A stretch of 64,000 nucleotides of DNA, taken from the NCBI GenBank assembly GCA_020638975.1, contig JACKHN010000004.1, positions 310,001-374,000 of the forward strand, given 5' to 3'. Positions 1 to 8,499 of this stretch are shown here, piece by piece; position 1 is the stretch's first letter, and every line of letters begins with the position of its first letter. This stretch comes from Planctomycetaceae bacterium (GTDB taxonomy: Bacteria; Planctomycetota; Planctomycetia; Pirellulales; Pirellulaceae). The notes beneath the pieces were generated by a model, which had not been told where the DNA came from, searched no databases, and saw nothing but the letters and a program-made list of their open reading frames with translations. Both the position numbers and the translations under genes were made by a program.

Positions 1-887
1 CCTGATGGTCACGACAGAATAAGTCTCTTTGTCCCGGTGCGCCATGACGATCCACTGCGTTCCACCAGCAGCAAAGCCCTGGTGTTGCTTGATCGGCGGA
101 TTCGGCAACTCGACGGAAAATCCGTACAGGGGACTGGCGTCGGTGTACGTCTGCCAGCCTTGCTTTTCGCCCAAATGCTTCTCGCGCCACTCGGGATCCT
201 GCATCATCTTTCTGACCTCCGCTCGACGAGCTTGTTTCTTGACCGCTGACACGATGAAAGCGATGCCAAGAACCAACAACAAGGCGCATACTCCGCCGCC
301 GACTCCTAGTCCGATCCACAAGTTGCGATTGCCCTGGGCGGTCGGTTTTGCCTTCGTGTGTGCCGGGCCATAGCCGCCATAGCCAATCGGTTGGGATGAC
401 GGCGCGGTGCTCGACGTTTGCCGGATCGGCTGCTTTGCTCGCCGTTGAACATGCCGAATCGCCACGGTGATCCAAGGAATCGCGAAGAAAAAACTGAAGA
501 GCGTGCCGAGCCCAGTGCCCATCGCTGCGGCGCGTTGCTCGCGAGTCGCCCCAGCCACCGGATGCGCGCCGATATACCCAATGGCCGTCACGGCGACAAC
601 GATCAGCAGGAGGAAGATGCCGCCGCGTTTCCCGCCCTCTGTGACGAGCCCGTCGCGGACTGATACGGACCCAGATTGGCATAAGATGCGGCACCGGACG
701 GCGTCGGGCTGACGTTGCCGAGCACATCCTTCAAGTCGAGGTCCAAATCGCTGGCGACCGGCTTGGTGGCTGGCGATTGGACGACGAAAGTCGACCCACA
801 GTTCTTGCACCGCACCGCCCGACCGGCGAACTCCTCGCCGACGGAATATTGTTTTTGGCATTGAATGCAAGCGACGTGAATGGTCAT
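1..887 (-). pseudogene. Zinc-ribbon membrane protein gene, frameshifted, runs off left edge
   Basis: Translation from the ATG at 887 gives an MJ0042-type zinc ribbon (two CxxC pairs, ACIQCQ and RCKNCG) and a Ser/Ala-rich linker, then stops at 603 after 94 residues. A second frame is open from about 660 to base 1. It has no obvious start codon of its own and encodes hydrophobic segments (GGIFLLLIVVAV, LFSFFFAIPWITVAI, WIGLGVGGGVCALLLVLGIAFI) and then a soluble region. Zinc ribbon, linker and membrane segments in this order are a common planctomycete architecture, so I read the two frames as one gene broken by a single missing base around 640-660. It could be a true frameshift or a sequence error. 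The ATG overlaps the stop of the upstream gene (ATGA), suggesting translational coupling. Function unknown. Confidence 0.7.
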
Positions 888-1588
888 TGGGCCGCCGGGA
901 TCAAGGAAGAGAGATCGCACAGTGTCGGTGGATCGCGATACCTATCGCCAAATCGAATGCTGGCAGTTTGATCATCCACCCATTCAAAACTTTGTAGCGT
1001 GATACAATTTATATACGACTCAGGTATCGTCGTTCCCAGCAATACCCGTCCCGCTTCCTTGCGTTTCACGAAGACGACCGCATAGTATCGTGCCTCGATG
1101 ACGTCGAACTCGCAGAACAGTTTGACGCTGGCGGTCTTGGACGGATTGGGAAACGACTTCCCTTTTCTCCAGAAGAACTCATTCACGAGCCCTCTTTCGA
1201 GGCATGCCGCATGTGCGATCTGAAACGGCTCTCGTGGCCAGCCCTCGATATCCGCAAGCCACAGCAAACCGTCATGAAGCCAACTTAGCGCGATCGCCTT
1301 TCTCTCTTGAATTTCGGCGTTCCAATAGGTGTCAAAACATACTTCCCAGGGGGACTGCGTGACATTCAGAAGCCTTTTAACATTGGCAGGGGTACACCAT
1401 CCCGCCTCGGAGGAGACATCGACTATTACCTTTGCCGTTTGTGCCGTGTCAATTCCTGATAAACACTGGCGGTACAGATCACCAATGTGTGCGGTGTGAC
1501 GATCAAATTGTTGCAGTTTCTGTTCAACTTCTGCACCGATTCGCGCACTTTCGTGGATCGTCAGGATCGTCACTTCACGAAGGATCAT
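884..1588 (-). CDS. Hypothetical protein, candidate immunity protein
   Basis: This is a soluble 234-residue protein with no signal peptide or membrane segment and no family I recognise. It is rich in Trp and Phe, with a mixed alpha/beta look. It starts 30 bases after the stop of the Hint/toxin-like gene on the same strand, which is where immunity genes of polymorphic toxins usually sit. Its stop overlaps the ATG of the zinc-ribbon gene by ATGA. No good Shine-Dalgarno is visible before the ATG, and a GTG five codons in is an alternative start. The immunity role is inferred from position only. Confidence 0.7.
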   Translation of the reverse strand: MILREVTILTIHESARIGAEVEQKLQQFDRHTAHIGDLYRQCLSGIDTAQTAKVIVDVSSEAGWCTPANVKRLLNVTQSPWEVCFDTYWNAEIQERKAIALSWLHDGLLWLADIEGWPREPFQIAHAACLERGLVNEFFWRKGKSFPNPSKTASVKLFCEFDVIEARYYAVVFVKRKEAGRVLLGTTIPESYINCITLQSFEWVDDQTASIRFGDRYRDPPTLCDLSSLIPAAQ

Positions 1589-1617
1589 GTGTGAAAAAGA
1601 AGTTAAGATTCAATACG

Positions 1618-2523
1618 TTAGGGCAGTGGACGCTGGTTGCCAGGAAGGCGGCTGCCTAAGGAGCGACTGAGTCCAACGACCGCTTTCTCTGCCGCAAGTA
1701 TCGCTTGTCGATTCTCCGCTGTTTCTACGATCACACTATAGAAGTCGCCACCCTTGCTGTTAAGAGCCCGGACTTGTGACTCTGCTCGCGCTGACTTTCC
1801 ATCGGCGCGAATCCGCCCGCCGCTCACACCCGTCTTGTGCGGGACGCCAGTTGAGCGTTCGATAATCTCATAGCGGTGCTGAGGCTTCGTACTCAGCTTT
1901 GAATTGCCGTGTACGCAGGTATTATGCACAAGAATCGGCAAATCGGAAGTCCTTGCCGACACGAAGTACGTGTGCGCATCTTCAACCTCGAAGTTAAAAA
2001 CAGGCAAACCTTCGGGGTGCGGTTCAAGGAGGGAGTCAACGACCGTGGCGAGTCGATTGTCCGCTTGCAGCAACTCCTGGCCGGGTCGTAAGAATTGTGC
2101 CTCAATCCAGCCCTCGCCGACGACGTAGAACGGATGTTCGTTGGTGGTCTTGAGAGTTTGCTCACGGGCGTCGTCGGAAGCGCGAACGGTGACAATCCGC
2201 AGATGTTCGGTGTGGTTACGGAACACACGAACGACTTTCTTCGGTGCGAAGTCGCCCGTTTCCTCGTCCCAGGCGAGAACGATGTCGCCTGCTTGAACCT
2301 GCTCGATGTTCTTCGTCCGGCGTCGTGGCGACTGCGTGCTGTCGTCGGGTGCGGGTACGAACGAGGTGGGAGTGGCGGTTACCAGGCTGGGCGTTGGTGT
2401 CTGTCCGCGTTCGATGCCGAAGTTGATCAGTGTCGCACCGAGCACCATCCAACTCAGCAACCACACCCGTGCCCACGCGGAAGGTTTCGATGACGAGTTT
2501 GCAGATCTGTCGAACAATCGCAT
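1618..2523 (-). CDS. Hint domain (C-terminal blocks) fused to toxin-like domain
   Basis: This 301-residue protein has an N-terminal membrane segment at about residues 17-36, a Pro/Thr linker, then most of a Hint (hedgehog/intein) domain. The Hint part starts at KNIEQVQAGDIVLAWDEETG (71-90), continues with the block-B motif TTNEH (126-130) and FNFEVEDAHTYFV, and ends in ILVHN at Asn201 followed by Thr-Cys. The first block of a Hint domain (Cys-Phe-x-x-Gly-Thr) is absent here but present at the end of the preceding gene. Residues 203-301 form a short basic domain (HRYEIIERSTG, KTGVSGGRIRADGKSARAESQV, with A-E-K and a final PGNQRP) of the kind found at toxin tips. A GIY-YIG/URI-like nuclease fold is possible but unproven. 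Translation has its own Shine-Dalgarno, so this is not simple readthrough of the upstream gene. Confidence 0.8.
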   Translation of the reverse strand: MRLFDRSANSSSKPSAWARVWLLSWMVLGATLINFGIERGQTPTPSLVTATPTSFVPAPDDSTQSPRRRTKNIEQVQAGDIVLAWDEETGDFAPKKVVRVFRNHTEHLRIVTVRASDDAREQTLKTTNEHPFYVVGEGWIEAQFLRPGQELLQADNRLATVVDSLLEPHPEGLPVFNFEVEDAHTYFVSARTSDLPILVHNTCVHGNSKLSTKPQHRYEIIERSTGVPHKTGVSGGRIRADGKSARAESQVRALNSKGGDFYSVIVETAENRQAILAAEKAVVGLSRSLGSRLPGNQRPLP

Positions 2524-2536
2524 GACCGTAGTCCTT
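2521..2536 (-). promoter_or_regulatory. Ribosome binding site and start of the Hint/toxin gene
   Basis: On the minus strand AAGGAC lies 7-8 bases before the ATG at 2523. This well-placed Shine-Dalgarno, in the 52-base gap after the stop at 2575, supports the downstream half of the Hint domain being a separate translated gene. Confidence 0.6.
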
Positions 2537-2574
2537 AAATCAAAACTGACTGACTTGATTCTCTGTTGAGCGAG

Positions 2575-5500
2575 TTACACAGCGGCTAACGCGCTGACAT
2601 CCATCTCCGGCAGGAACGACACGCCCACGAGCGACCGTGGCCCAGGCTCGTCGTCTGGTGCGAACGGGCGGTCCCACGCGTCGTCTTCAAACAACGAATC
2701 GACACTTTGCTGATACTGTGCTTGATCGCACGAAACACGGCGGCGGCGGATGACCTCATGGCCTGCAATGGCAACGGCAACACTGGCAACGCCCAGCACG
2801 ACCAACGTATCATCCGCTGCCGAAGTGGAGGCAGTCTTCGCAGGCTCGGCAAATGCCGCATCCACGGCTGCATACCACTCGTTGTTCTCGTCGTCGGCCA
2901 TCAACACCTGCGTACCGGCGACGAAGCAGAAGCGGAACCGCGATCCGACGATCATGCCGACGACGTCTCCAAGGCCGCCGCCCACCATCGAAGCACGATC
3001 ATTGGCCGACAGCCCCAGATCTTTGCCGGTGCCGATGTCCGATCCGGTGAGGCCACTGTAGATACCACCGATGGGCGTTGAATCTCCCACTCCACCCAAC
3101 ACCGACTCACCAACACCTTGTCCATCCGCCATGCGTGTCAGCGAGTTGGCGACGATCCAGGCTGCCAGTACGACCAATCCACCGACGGCCAAGACGGCCG
3201 CCGCCACCGGTGCCACACATGCCAGCACAGCGATACCGATCGCCACACCGATGGCGATCATAAAGTGGACAGCGAAGGACGAGACAAAGTTTACAATTAT
3301 GCCGAGGTAACTCGTGGGCTCGGTCGGGTTCACGCTCTGGAACAATGGATCGGATGCGTCTAACGACGAGATTCTGGCAACTTCCAGATCTGCCGATGCG
3401 AGACCTCGATCCTTCTCAATCCCTGCCATCCGCACGTTGTAAGTTTCGTACGCCGACGCGTTGTCGGTCGCCAACTGAATCGTAGCCGGCGAAATCGCTG
3501 AAACCTGGGCCACCATGGCGGAAGACAAAGCTTGAATGTAGCCCGCCGAGGCCCCGGCAATACTACCAGCCTGAGCGGCGGCGGCCGCTGCCTCGGCAGC
3601 CACATAGGCCGCATTGGCAGGCCAAATCGCGGATGCATAGGCTAAGGCAGCGGCAGCGTAGGCATCCGACTTGGTCTTCGCAGCACTGGCCAGAGTGTTC
3701 CCCAATTCCTCAGCGGCATCGCCGATTGCATTCGCGCGAGTGGTCTCGGCTGCAGCCAGGACGCTGGTCAGAGCCACATCGGCCGCGGCTACCGCACTGA
3801 CATAGGCGGTACTAGCGGCCGCCTCGCTGGCTATCCACGACACGCCTGCGGCTGCATGGGCATTCGCATTCGCTTCGGCTGCAGCGGCAACGGATGCGAC
3901 CCAAGCAGTCGCGGCACCAGCTTCGGAATTGACATAGGCTTCCCACGCTGCGGCTTCGCCTTGGTTGTAGGTATCCAGCATCGCCGCTTCGGCGAAATAG
4001 AAAGTGGCCCAAGCCGACGCAACGGCTGAGACGTAAGCCGAACGAGCAGCCGCCTCGGCGTTCGCTTTTGCCGAATCGGCTGCTTGAAGTGCATTCACAT
4101 GGGTTCCGGCTGCGCTGATGGAAGCGACTTCGAACGCCGAATCGGCGCTGGCGACGTCGCCGACGTAACCTGCCCAAGCGGACGTCGCGGCAGCAACGTA
4201 GGATGCCCAGTTCGCACCCTCGGCAAGTGCCCACGCATTCGTGGCTGCGGCTTCGGCACCTGCGATGCTATTCAGCAGATTCGCATACGCACTGGACTCG
4301 GCGGTCACCCAACCGACCGTGGCGCTGACGGCATCGGCAACATAGCTGTTCGCCGCGCCCGTCGCATCGGCAACATATCCGGCGTTCGCGCCAGCGAGAT
4401 TGCTTTCGTAGGCACTCCAGGCCATGACCACAAACTGTTTCCAGGCCGTCGCCGCCGCTGATTCAGCATTCGCGAAAGCGGTTTCGGCAGCGGCGAGACT
4501 TGCGGTATGGGCTTGGGCTGCTCCAGCATTCGCATTGTCGAGAGCGGTAGCGGCGGAAGCGGAGGCCGCGACAAAGGCTTGGTCCGCAGCGGCCAGCGCA
4601 TTCTGGTGCGTTTCTTCTGCGGCGGCCAGCGCGTTTGACAGGGTCTGTCCCGCGGCTGCGTCGGCGTTCGCCTGAGTTTCTGCGGCAGACGCCTCGGCCG
4701 AGACGAGCGCGCGAGAGGCCGAAATGGATGCCCTGTCTTGTGTTTCTTGTGCCGCAGACATTGTTGTTTGCCAAGTGTTCGCGGCAGCGGCGATTGCTTG
4801 CTGGAGAGTCGCTTGCTCATTTCCTTCCGTCGTTGCGTATGCTGCGGCGGCACTGGCGAGCGCGGACTTGTATGCAGCCACTGCGGAGGCGGTCGCGGAG
4901 ACATAGGCATCCTCGGCGGCGGCGGACGCCTGATCCAGAACGGTCTGAGCCGTCGCGATCGCCGTGACTTTCGTGACTGCTGCGGCTTGTTCGTCCGTAA
5001 CGAATTGGATGGCGGCATTGGCTTTCGTTTCGGCGGCCGTTCGGGCTTCGGCCGCCTCGGCCATGGCATAGGACTTTCGGGCCGCGTTGTAGGAATCCTC
5101 GGCTGCCTCCCTTTCGGCACTCTTATCGCACGTGCCGGGCGAGGGTGCGGGATCTTGCATCGAGCAATCCATCTCTTCCGACATCAGGTCGGAGGTGGTC
5201 TCCATGTAGGTTTTCTGGGCGTCCCATAACGCTTCATTAGGCCCTTCCAAATTGCTCGCGGCCACCTGATCAGCCGCTCTTTCGGCATCCCTCTGAACCG
5301 TGGAGGCTGCCGTGACACTCGCGTTGTACGCGTCGTCCGCAGCTTTCGATGCATTACTGAAGTTGCTTCCCGCGGAACTCAATGCGGCAGAGTACGCCGC
5401 CTTGGCCGGTCCTTCGACACCGTCGAGTGTTGCCTTGGCATTCTGTTCCGCGTTGCTGCGCGTCGTCGCGGCCCCCGCCATGGCCGATTGATAACTGGAT

Positions 5501-7482
5501 TGGGCAGAAGCGAACGCCCCATCATAGGCCGCGTCGGCACCAGACTGTGTGGCGTTGTAAGCCGCTTGAGCGCTGGCGAGCGCGCTTTGCAAGGTCGTTT
5601 GAGCGGTCGCAACCGCGCTGTCATACGCTTGCTGATTCGCTGCGGTTGTCGACGAGTACGTTGCTTGCGCCGCAGCCTGGGTGGCGGCCAAGGCCACATC
5701 GGCAGCGGTGTGGGCGGATGCTTGAGTCGCCGTAGCGCTGTTCATCGCAGCGTTGTAAGTCGCTTGAGCGGTGGCCGAGGCGCTCTCTAGCGTCGCATCG
5801 GCGGCGGCCACGGCTCCGTCGCGTGTCGAGGCCGCAGACTGGACGGTACTGTCGTAGGTGTTGTCGGCAGATGCGATCGCGGAATCGTACGCTAACTGTG
5901 CGGTTGCCACGGCCGCTTCATAGCTGCTGCTGGCAGACGCGATTGCGCTAGAATAGTTTGCCTCGGCATTCGCCATCGCCGTATCGTAGTTGCTGTCGGC
6001 GGCTTGAACTGCACCTTGATACGTCGTAATTGCACCGGCAACGGATGCTTGGTAGGAGGCGTCGGACTCCAAATCGAGCGGAGCAGTGAGGCCTTCATCC
6101 TGCGGCCCGGCGTCGTACACCGCCCTGGCGGTCGCCACCGCACCGTCATAAGTCGACCTCGCCGCGGCGGTCGCGGTATCACGCGCAGCCGACGCGGCAA
6201 CCATGTCCGCACTATATGCTGCATCCGCTGACGCGACGGCGGATGCATGGTTCGACTGTGCTGCGGCGATCAAAGCATCGTAAGTAGCGTCATTGATACT
6301 GATGACCAAGTCGCGCAGCGTCGCCGAACCGGCGACCGCTGTGTCGTAAGCGATTCTTGCCATCGCAACGGTGGAGTCATACTGCGTCAGCGCTCCGTCG
6401 ACCGAGGATTCGTAGGCCGCGTCGGCTCCATTGCTTGCGGATGCATACGTGGCGTCGGCAGCCATCGTATCCGTTGAATAGGTCGCATCAGCGGCAGCCA
6501 CCGCAGTTTCGTAGGCCGTGTCGGCTGTGTTAACGCTTCCCTGATGGGTTGCTTGCGCCGCAGCCGCACTATTGTCGAAGTTCTCGTTCGCCGTGTTGAC
6601 CTTTGTTTGGTACGTTGCTTGGGCTTGAGAACTGGTCTGCGAATAGTCAGCATCTGCCGCTGCCGTCGCACCTGAGTAAGTTGCCTGTGCGGCTGCGATG
6701 GCTGCGTCAGCGGTCGCCTTCGCGGGACCTACCGCAGCGTTATAGGCGTCAATGGCATCGTTCTCGGCGTCCTTGGCGTCGTCCCATGCTGCTTGCTCCG
6801 CTTGTTTGTAGGTACCAGAGGCACCGGCAGTAGCACTGGCAAACGCGTCGCTGGCATCTGCCAGCGAGCTATCGAGCTGAGCCTTTGCATCCGCTTCCTC
6901 CTGCGAAGCTTCATTCATGGCGTCCGCGTGCTCGGACTCCGCATCAGACGAGTCTGCGCTTGCCGCTGCGGCGTTCGCAGATTCCGTTGCATTCGCCGAC
7001 GCGGTGTTGCTTGCCGTAGGAGACTCTGTGGAACTCGGCAAGGACGTGCCACTGGGCGTCGACGTGTCGGTTGCTGTTGCCGCACTTGGAAGAATCGACT
7101 CGGTGGTCGTCGTTACGGACGAAGGTGGAGCCGACTCCATTGAGAAAGCTGCCGTTGCTTCTGGCGGGGATGCGATATCGCTCATCGCTCCAGTCATCGT
7201 TGAATCGGATGGGCTCGCAGTTGAATCTCCGCTCATAGTGAGCAACGCTTCAGGGCTGGCATCCATCGCCAAGCTCGTGACTCCTGCGGGTGCCTGTTCC
7301 CGCATCGACTCGTCAAAACCGAACAGCTCATCCAGGCCTGACGCGTCGAGCATTTCACGACGTTCGAGAAACTCGATCATCAAAACCTTGCGGCGATATC
7401 GCTCCGCACGTCTGCGGGAATGGCGACTTGATTTGTTTGGATGTTTGCCGACCGTACGCCCATCGCGAGTGCTGACAGCCAT
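2575..7482 (-). CDS. Giant alanine-rich repeat stalk protein ending in a partial Hint domain
   Basis: This protein has 1635 residues. The N-terminus is very basic and carries an LEPR-XLL-like motif (FLERREMLDAS, 38-48), as in planctomycete surface proteins. A Ser/Thr/Ala-rich low-complexity region runs to about 200. Residues about 200-1375 are an Ala-rich repeat with an aromatic residue recurring every 11 positions (for example YSGATAAADADY, YETAVAAADATY). Tyr dominates in the first half and Trp is more frequent in the second. This periodicity is typical of hendecad, right-handed coiled coils. A Cys-containing break lies near 760. Hydrophobic segments at about 1392-1450 are followed by a Gly-rich region and, at Cys1519, the first Hint block (CFVAGTQVLMAD). 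Another membrane segment (TLVVLGVASVAVAIAG) and an acidic tail end the protein. The rest of the Hint domain is in the next gene. I infer a long surface fibre or toxin-presenting stalk. Confidence 0.88.
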   Translation of the reverse strand: MAVSTRDGRTVGKHPNKSSRHSRRRAERYRRKVLMIEFLERREMLDASGLDELFGFDESMREQAPAGVTSLAMDASPEALLTMSGDSTASPSDSTMTGAMSDIASPPEATAAFSMESAPPSSVTTTTESILPSAATATDTSTPSGTSLPSSTESPTASNTASANATESANAAAASADSSDAESEHADAMNEASQEEADAKAQLDSSLADASDAFASATAGASGTYKQAEQAAWDDAKDAENDAIDAYNAAVGPAKATADAAIAAAQATYSGATAAADADYSQTSSQAQATYQTKVNTANENFDNSAAAAQATHQGSVNTADTAYETAVAAADATYSTDTMAADATYASASNGADAAYESSVDGALTQYDSTVAMARIAYDTAVAGSATLRDLVISINDATYDALIAAAQSNHASAVASADAAYSADMVAASAARDTATAAARSTYDGAVATARAVYDAGPQDEGLTAPLDLESDASYQASVAGAITTYQGAVQAADSNYDTAMANAEANYSSAIASASSSYEAAVATAQLAYDSAIASADNTYDSTVQSAASTRDGAVAAADATLESASATAQATYNAAMNSATATQASAHTAADVALAATQAAAQATYSSTTAANQQAYDSAVATAQTTLQSALASAQAAYNATQSGADAAYDGAFASAQSSYQSAMAGAATTRSNAEQNAKATLDGVEGPAKAAYSAALSSAGSNFSNASKAADDAYNASVTAASTVQRDAERAADQVAASNLEGPNEALWDAQKTYMETTSDLMSEEMDCSMQDPAPSPGTCDKSAEREAAEDSYNAARKSYAMAEAAEARTAAETKANAAIQFVTDEQAAAVTKVTAIATAQTVLDQASAAAEDAYVSATASAVAAYKSALASAAAAYATTEGNEQATLQQAIAAAANTWQTTMSAAQETQDRASISASRALVSAEASAAETQANADAAAGQTLSNALAAAEETHQNALAAADQAFVAASASAATALDNANAGAAQAHTASLAAAETAFANAESAAATAWKQFVVMAWSAYESNLAGANAGYVADATGAANSYVADAVSATVGWVTAESSAYANLLNSIAGAEAAATNAWALAEGANWASYVAAATSAWAGYVGDVASADSAFEVASISAAGTHVNALQAADSAKANAEAAARSAYVSAVASAWATFYFAEAAMLDTYNQGEAAAWEAYVNSEAGAATAWVASVAAAAEANANAHAAAGVSWIASEAAASTAYVSAVAAADVALTSVLAAAETTRANAIGDAAEELGNTLASAAKTKSDAYAAAALAYASAIWPANAAYVAAEAAAAAAQAGSIAGASAGYIQALSSAMVAQVSAISPATIQLATDNASAYETYNVRMAGIEKDRGLASADLEVARISSLDASDPLFQSVNPTEPTSYLGIIVNFVSSFAVHFMIAIGVAIGIAVLACVAPVAAAVLAVGGLVVLAAWIVANSLTRMADGQGVGESVLGGVGDSTPIGGIYSGLTGSDIGTGKDLGLSANDRASMVGGGLGDVVGMIVGSRFRFCFVAGTQVLMADDENNEWYAAVDAAFAEPAKTASTSAADDTLVVLGVASVAVAIAGHEVIRRRRVSCDQAQYQQSVDSLFEDDAWDRPFAPDDEPGPRSLVGVSFLPEMDVSALAAV

Positions 7483-7889
7483 ATGAGTACCTGAACGTGT
7501 TAGATCGAAAGTTGAAGAGTTACTTGCGTTCTCGTACTTACAAAGACGTCACGCAAAGACGTCACGTAGGCTCTGTGCGGACAAAATTTTTGGGAAATAA
7601 TCTGGTTGCGGTTGATCGGAAGCTAGAAGCACAGAATTTCTTTCGCCGTTGCGGCGATAGCTCGCGTTGATACTCCAGTAGCCCTCGCTCACGAATTACG
7701 TGTTGGTGCGGACACGGACTGACTCGGATCGGGATGTGCTGATGTGAATCCTTCACACACGTCGCGGCTCTTTCAAACTTTGCGGCGTGCATACTTGAAA
7801 GTGGCTCGGCAACGCGTAGCATAGGGGCAACAAGTGGGCAGAGATCTGAAGCGGACTTTTCAGTCCTTGGTGCAGAAAGGGCGGATCTT
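7483..7889. other. Divergent intergenic region, no gene
   Basis: This is the 407-base region between the divergent stalk gene and the ECF sigma factor. It holds a perfect 13-base tandem repeat (7541-7566). The short open frames here have no coding character. It must contain the promoters of both genes, but I see no convincing -35/-10 pair. Confidence 0.6.
7541..7566. repeat. Perfect tandem repeat of CAAAGACGTCACG
   Basis: Two adjacent identical 13-base copies, each containing the palindrome GACGTC. They lie 59 bases upstream of the stalk gene's ATG. The position suits a binding site for a regulator. Function is inferred from position only. Confidence 0.6.
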
Positions 7890-8450
7890 ATGTCGGTCGA
7901 CAACAACGAATGCGTCGATGCCGTTCAGGACGCGACGCTTAACTTTGACTGGTTTGCACGCGAGTACGGACGCGCGCTGCTCTCATGTGCCCGAGCTAGA
8001 GTTGAACAATACCGATTGCGTGACGAAGTCGACCCCGAGGATCTCGTCAATATTGTGTTCGCCACGCTCTTGGAGCGACCCGAACGTGTTGATGGCCTAG
8101 AGCCGCTTCAACTGTGGGTCTATCTGGATCGAGCGACCGAGCATCGGGCTCTTGACCTCTATCGCTGGAAGCGACGGTTGAAACGCGATGCAAGACGACG
8201 CGCACCAGTCTCCGCGGAATGCATCGCAAACCTATCTGCCGGAGTCGCACAAGAGTGCGACCTCGAATTCGGCGAAACTCTGACGCAAGCCTACAAATGC
8301 CTAACTTCGGAAGAACGGCAGATCGCAATGTGGAGACGTGCAGGATCCAAGTGGCGTCGAATCGCAAAGATGCTGGGACGTAGCGAGTCGGCTGTGCGGA
8401 AGGAATTGGAGCGAGCAATTCTGCGCGTGCGCGAGAACATTATTGCGTGA
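7890..8450 (+). CDS. ECF-type RNA polymerase sigma factor
   Basis: This 186-residue protein has a sigma region 2-like N-terminal half (acidic DPEDLVNIVFATLLERPE, then a W/L/Y-rich helix and a DLYRWKRRLKRD basic stretch) and a C-terminal region 4 helix-turn-helix (residues about 130-180: LTSEERQIAMWRRAGSKW and IAKMLGRSESAVRKELERA). This is the planctomycete ECF layout. No anti-sigma gene is adjacent. AAGG about 10 bases before the ATG supports the start. It is transcribed divergently from the stalk gene, so it may control that gene or itself. That is inference from position. Confidence 0.85.
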   Translation: MSVDNNECVDAVQDATLNFDWFAREYGRALLSCARARVEQYRLRDEVDPEDLVNIVFATLLERPERVDGLEPLQLWVYLDRATEHRALDLYRWKRRLKRDARRRAPVSAECIANLSAGVAQECDLEFGETLTQAYKCLTSEERQIAMWRRAGSKWRRIAKMLGRSESAVRKELERAILRVRENIIA

Positions 8451-8499
8451 TCCCGTTGGAACGCGCCAGAGATAACGACGTCCAGAAAACAGGCACGCG

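Noticed and set aside
3071..5229. Many long open frames antisense to the stalk gene (Arg- or Ser-rich translations)
   Set aside because: They are mirror artefacts of the alanine-rich repeat, which avoids stops in several frames. None shows a plausible protein.
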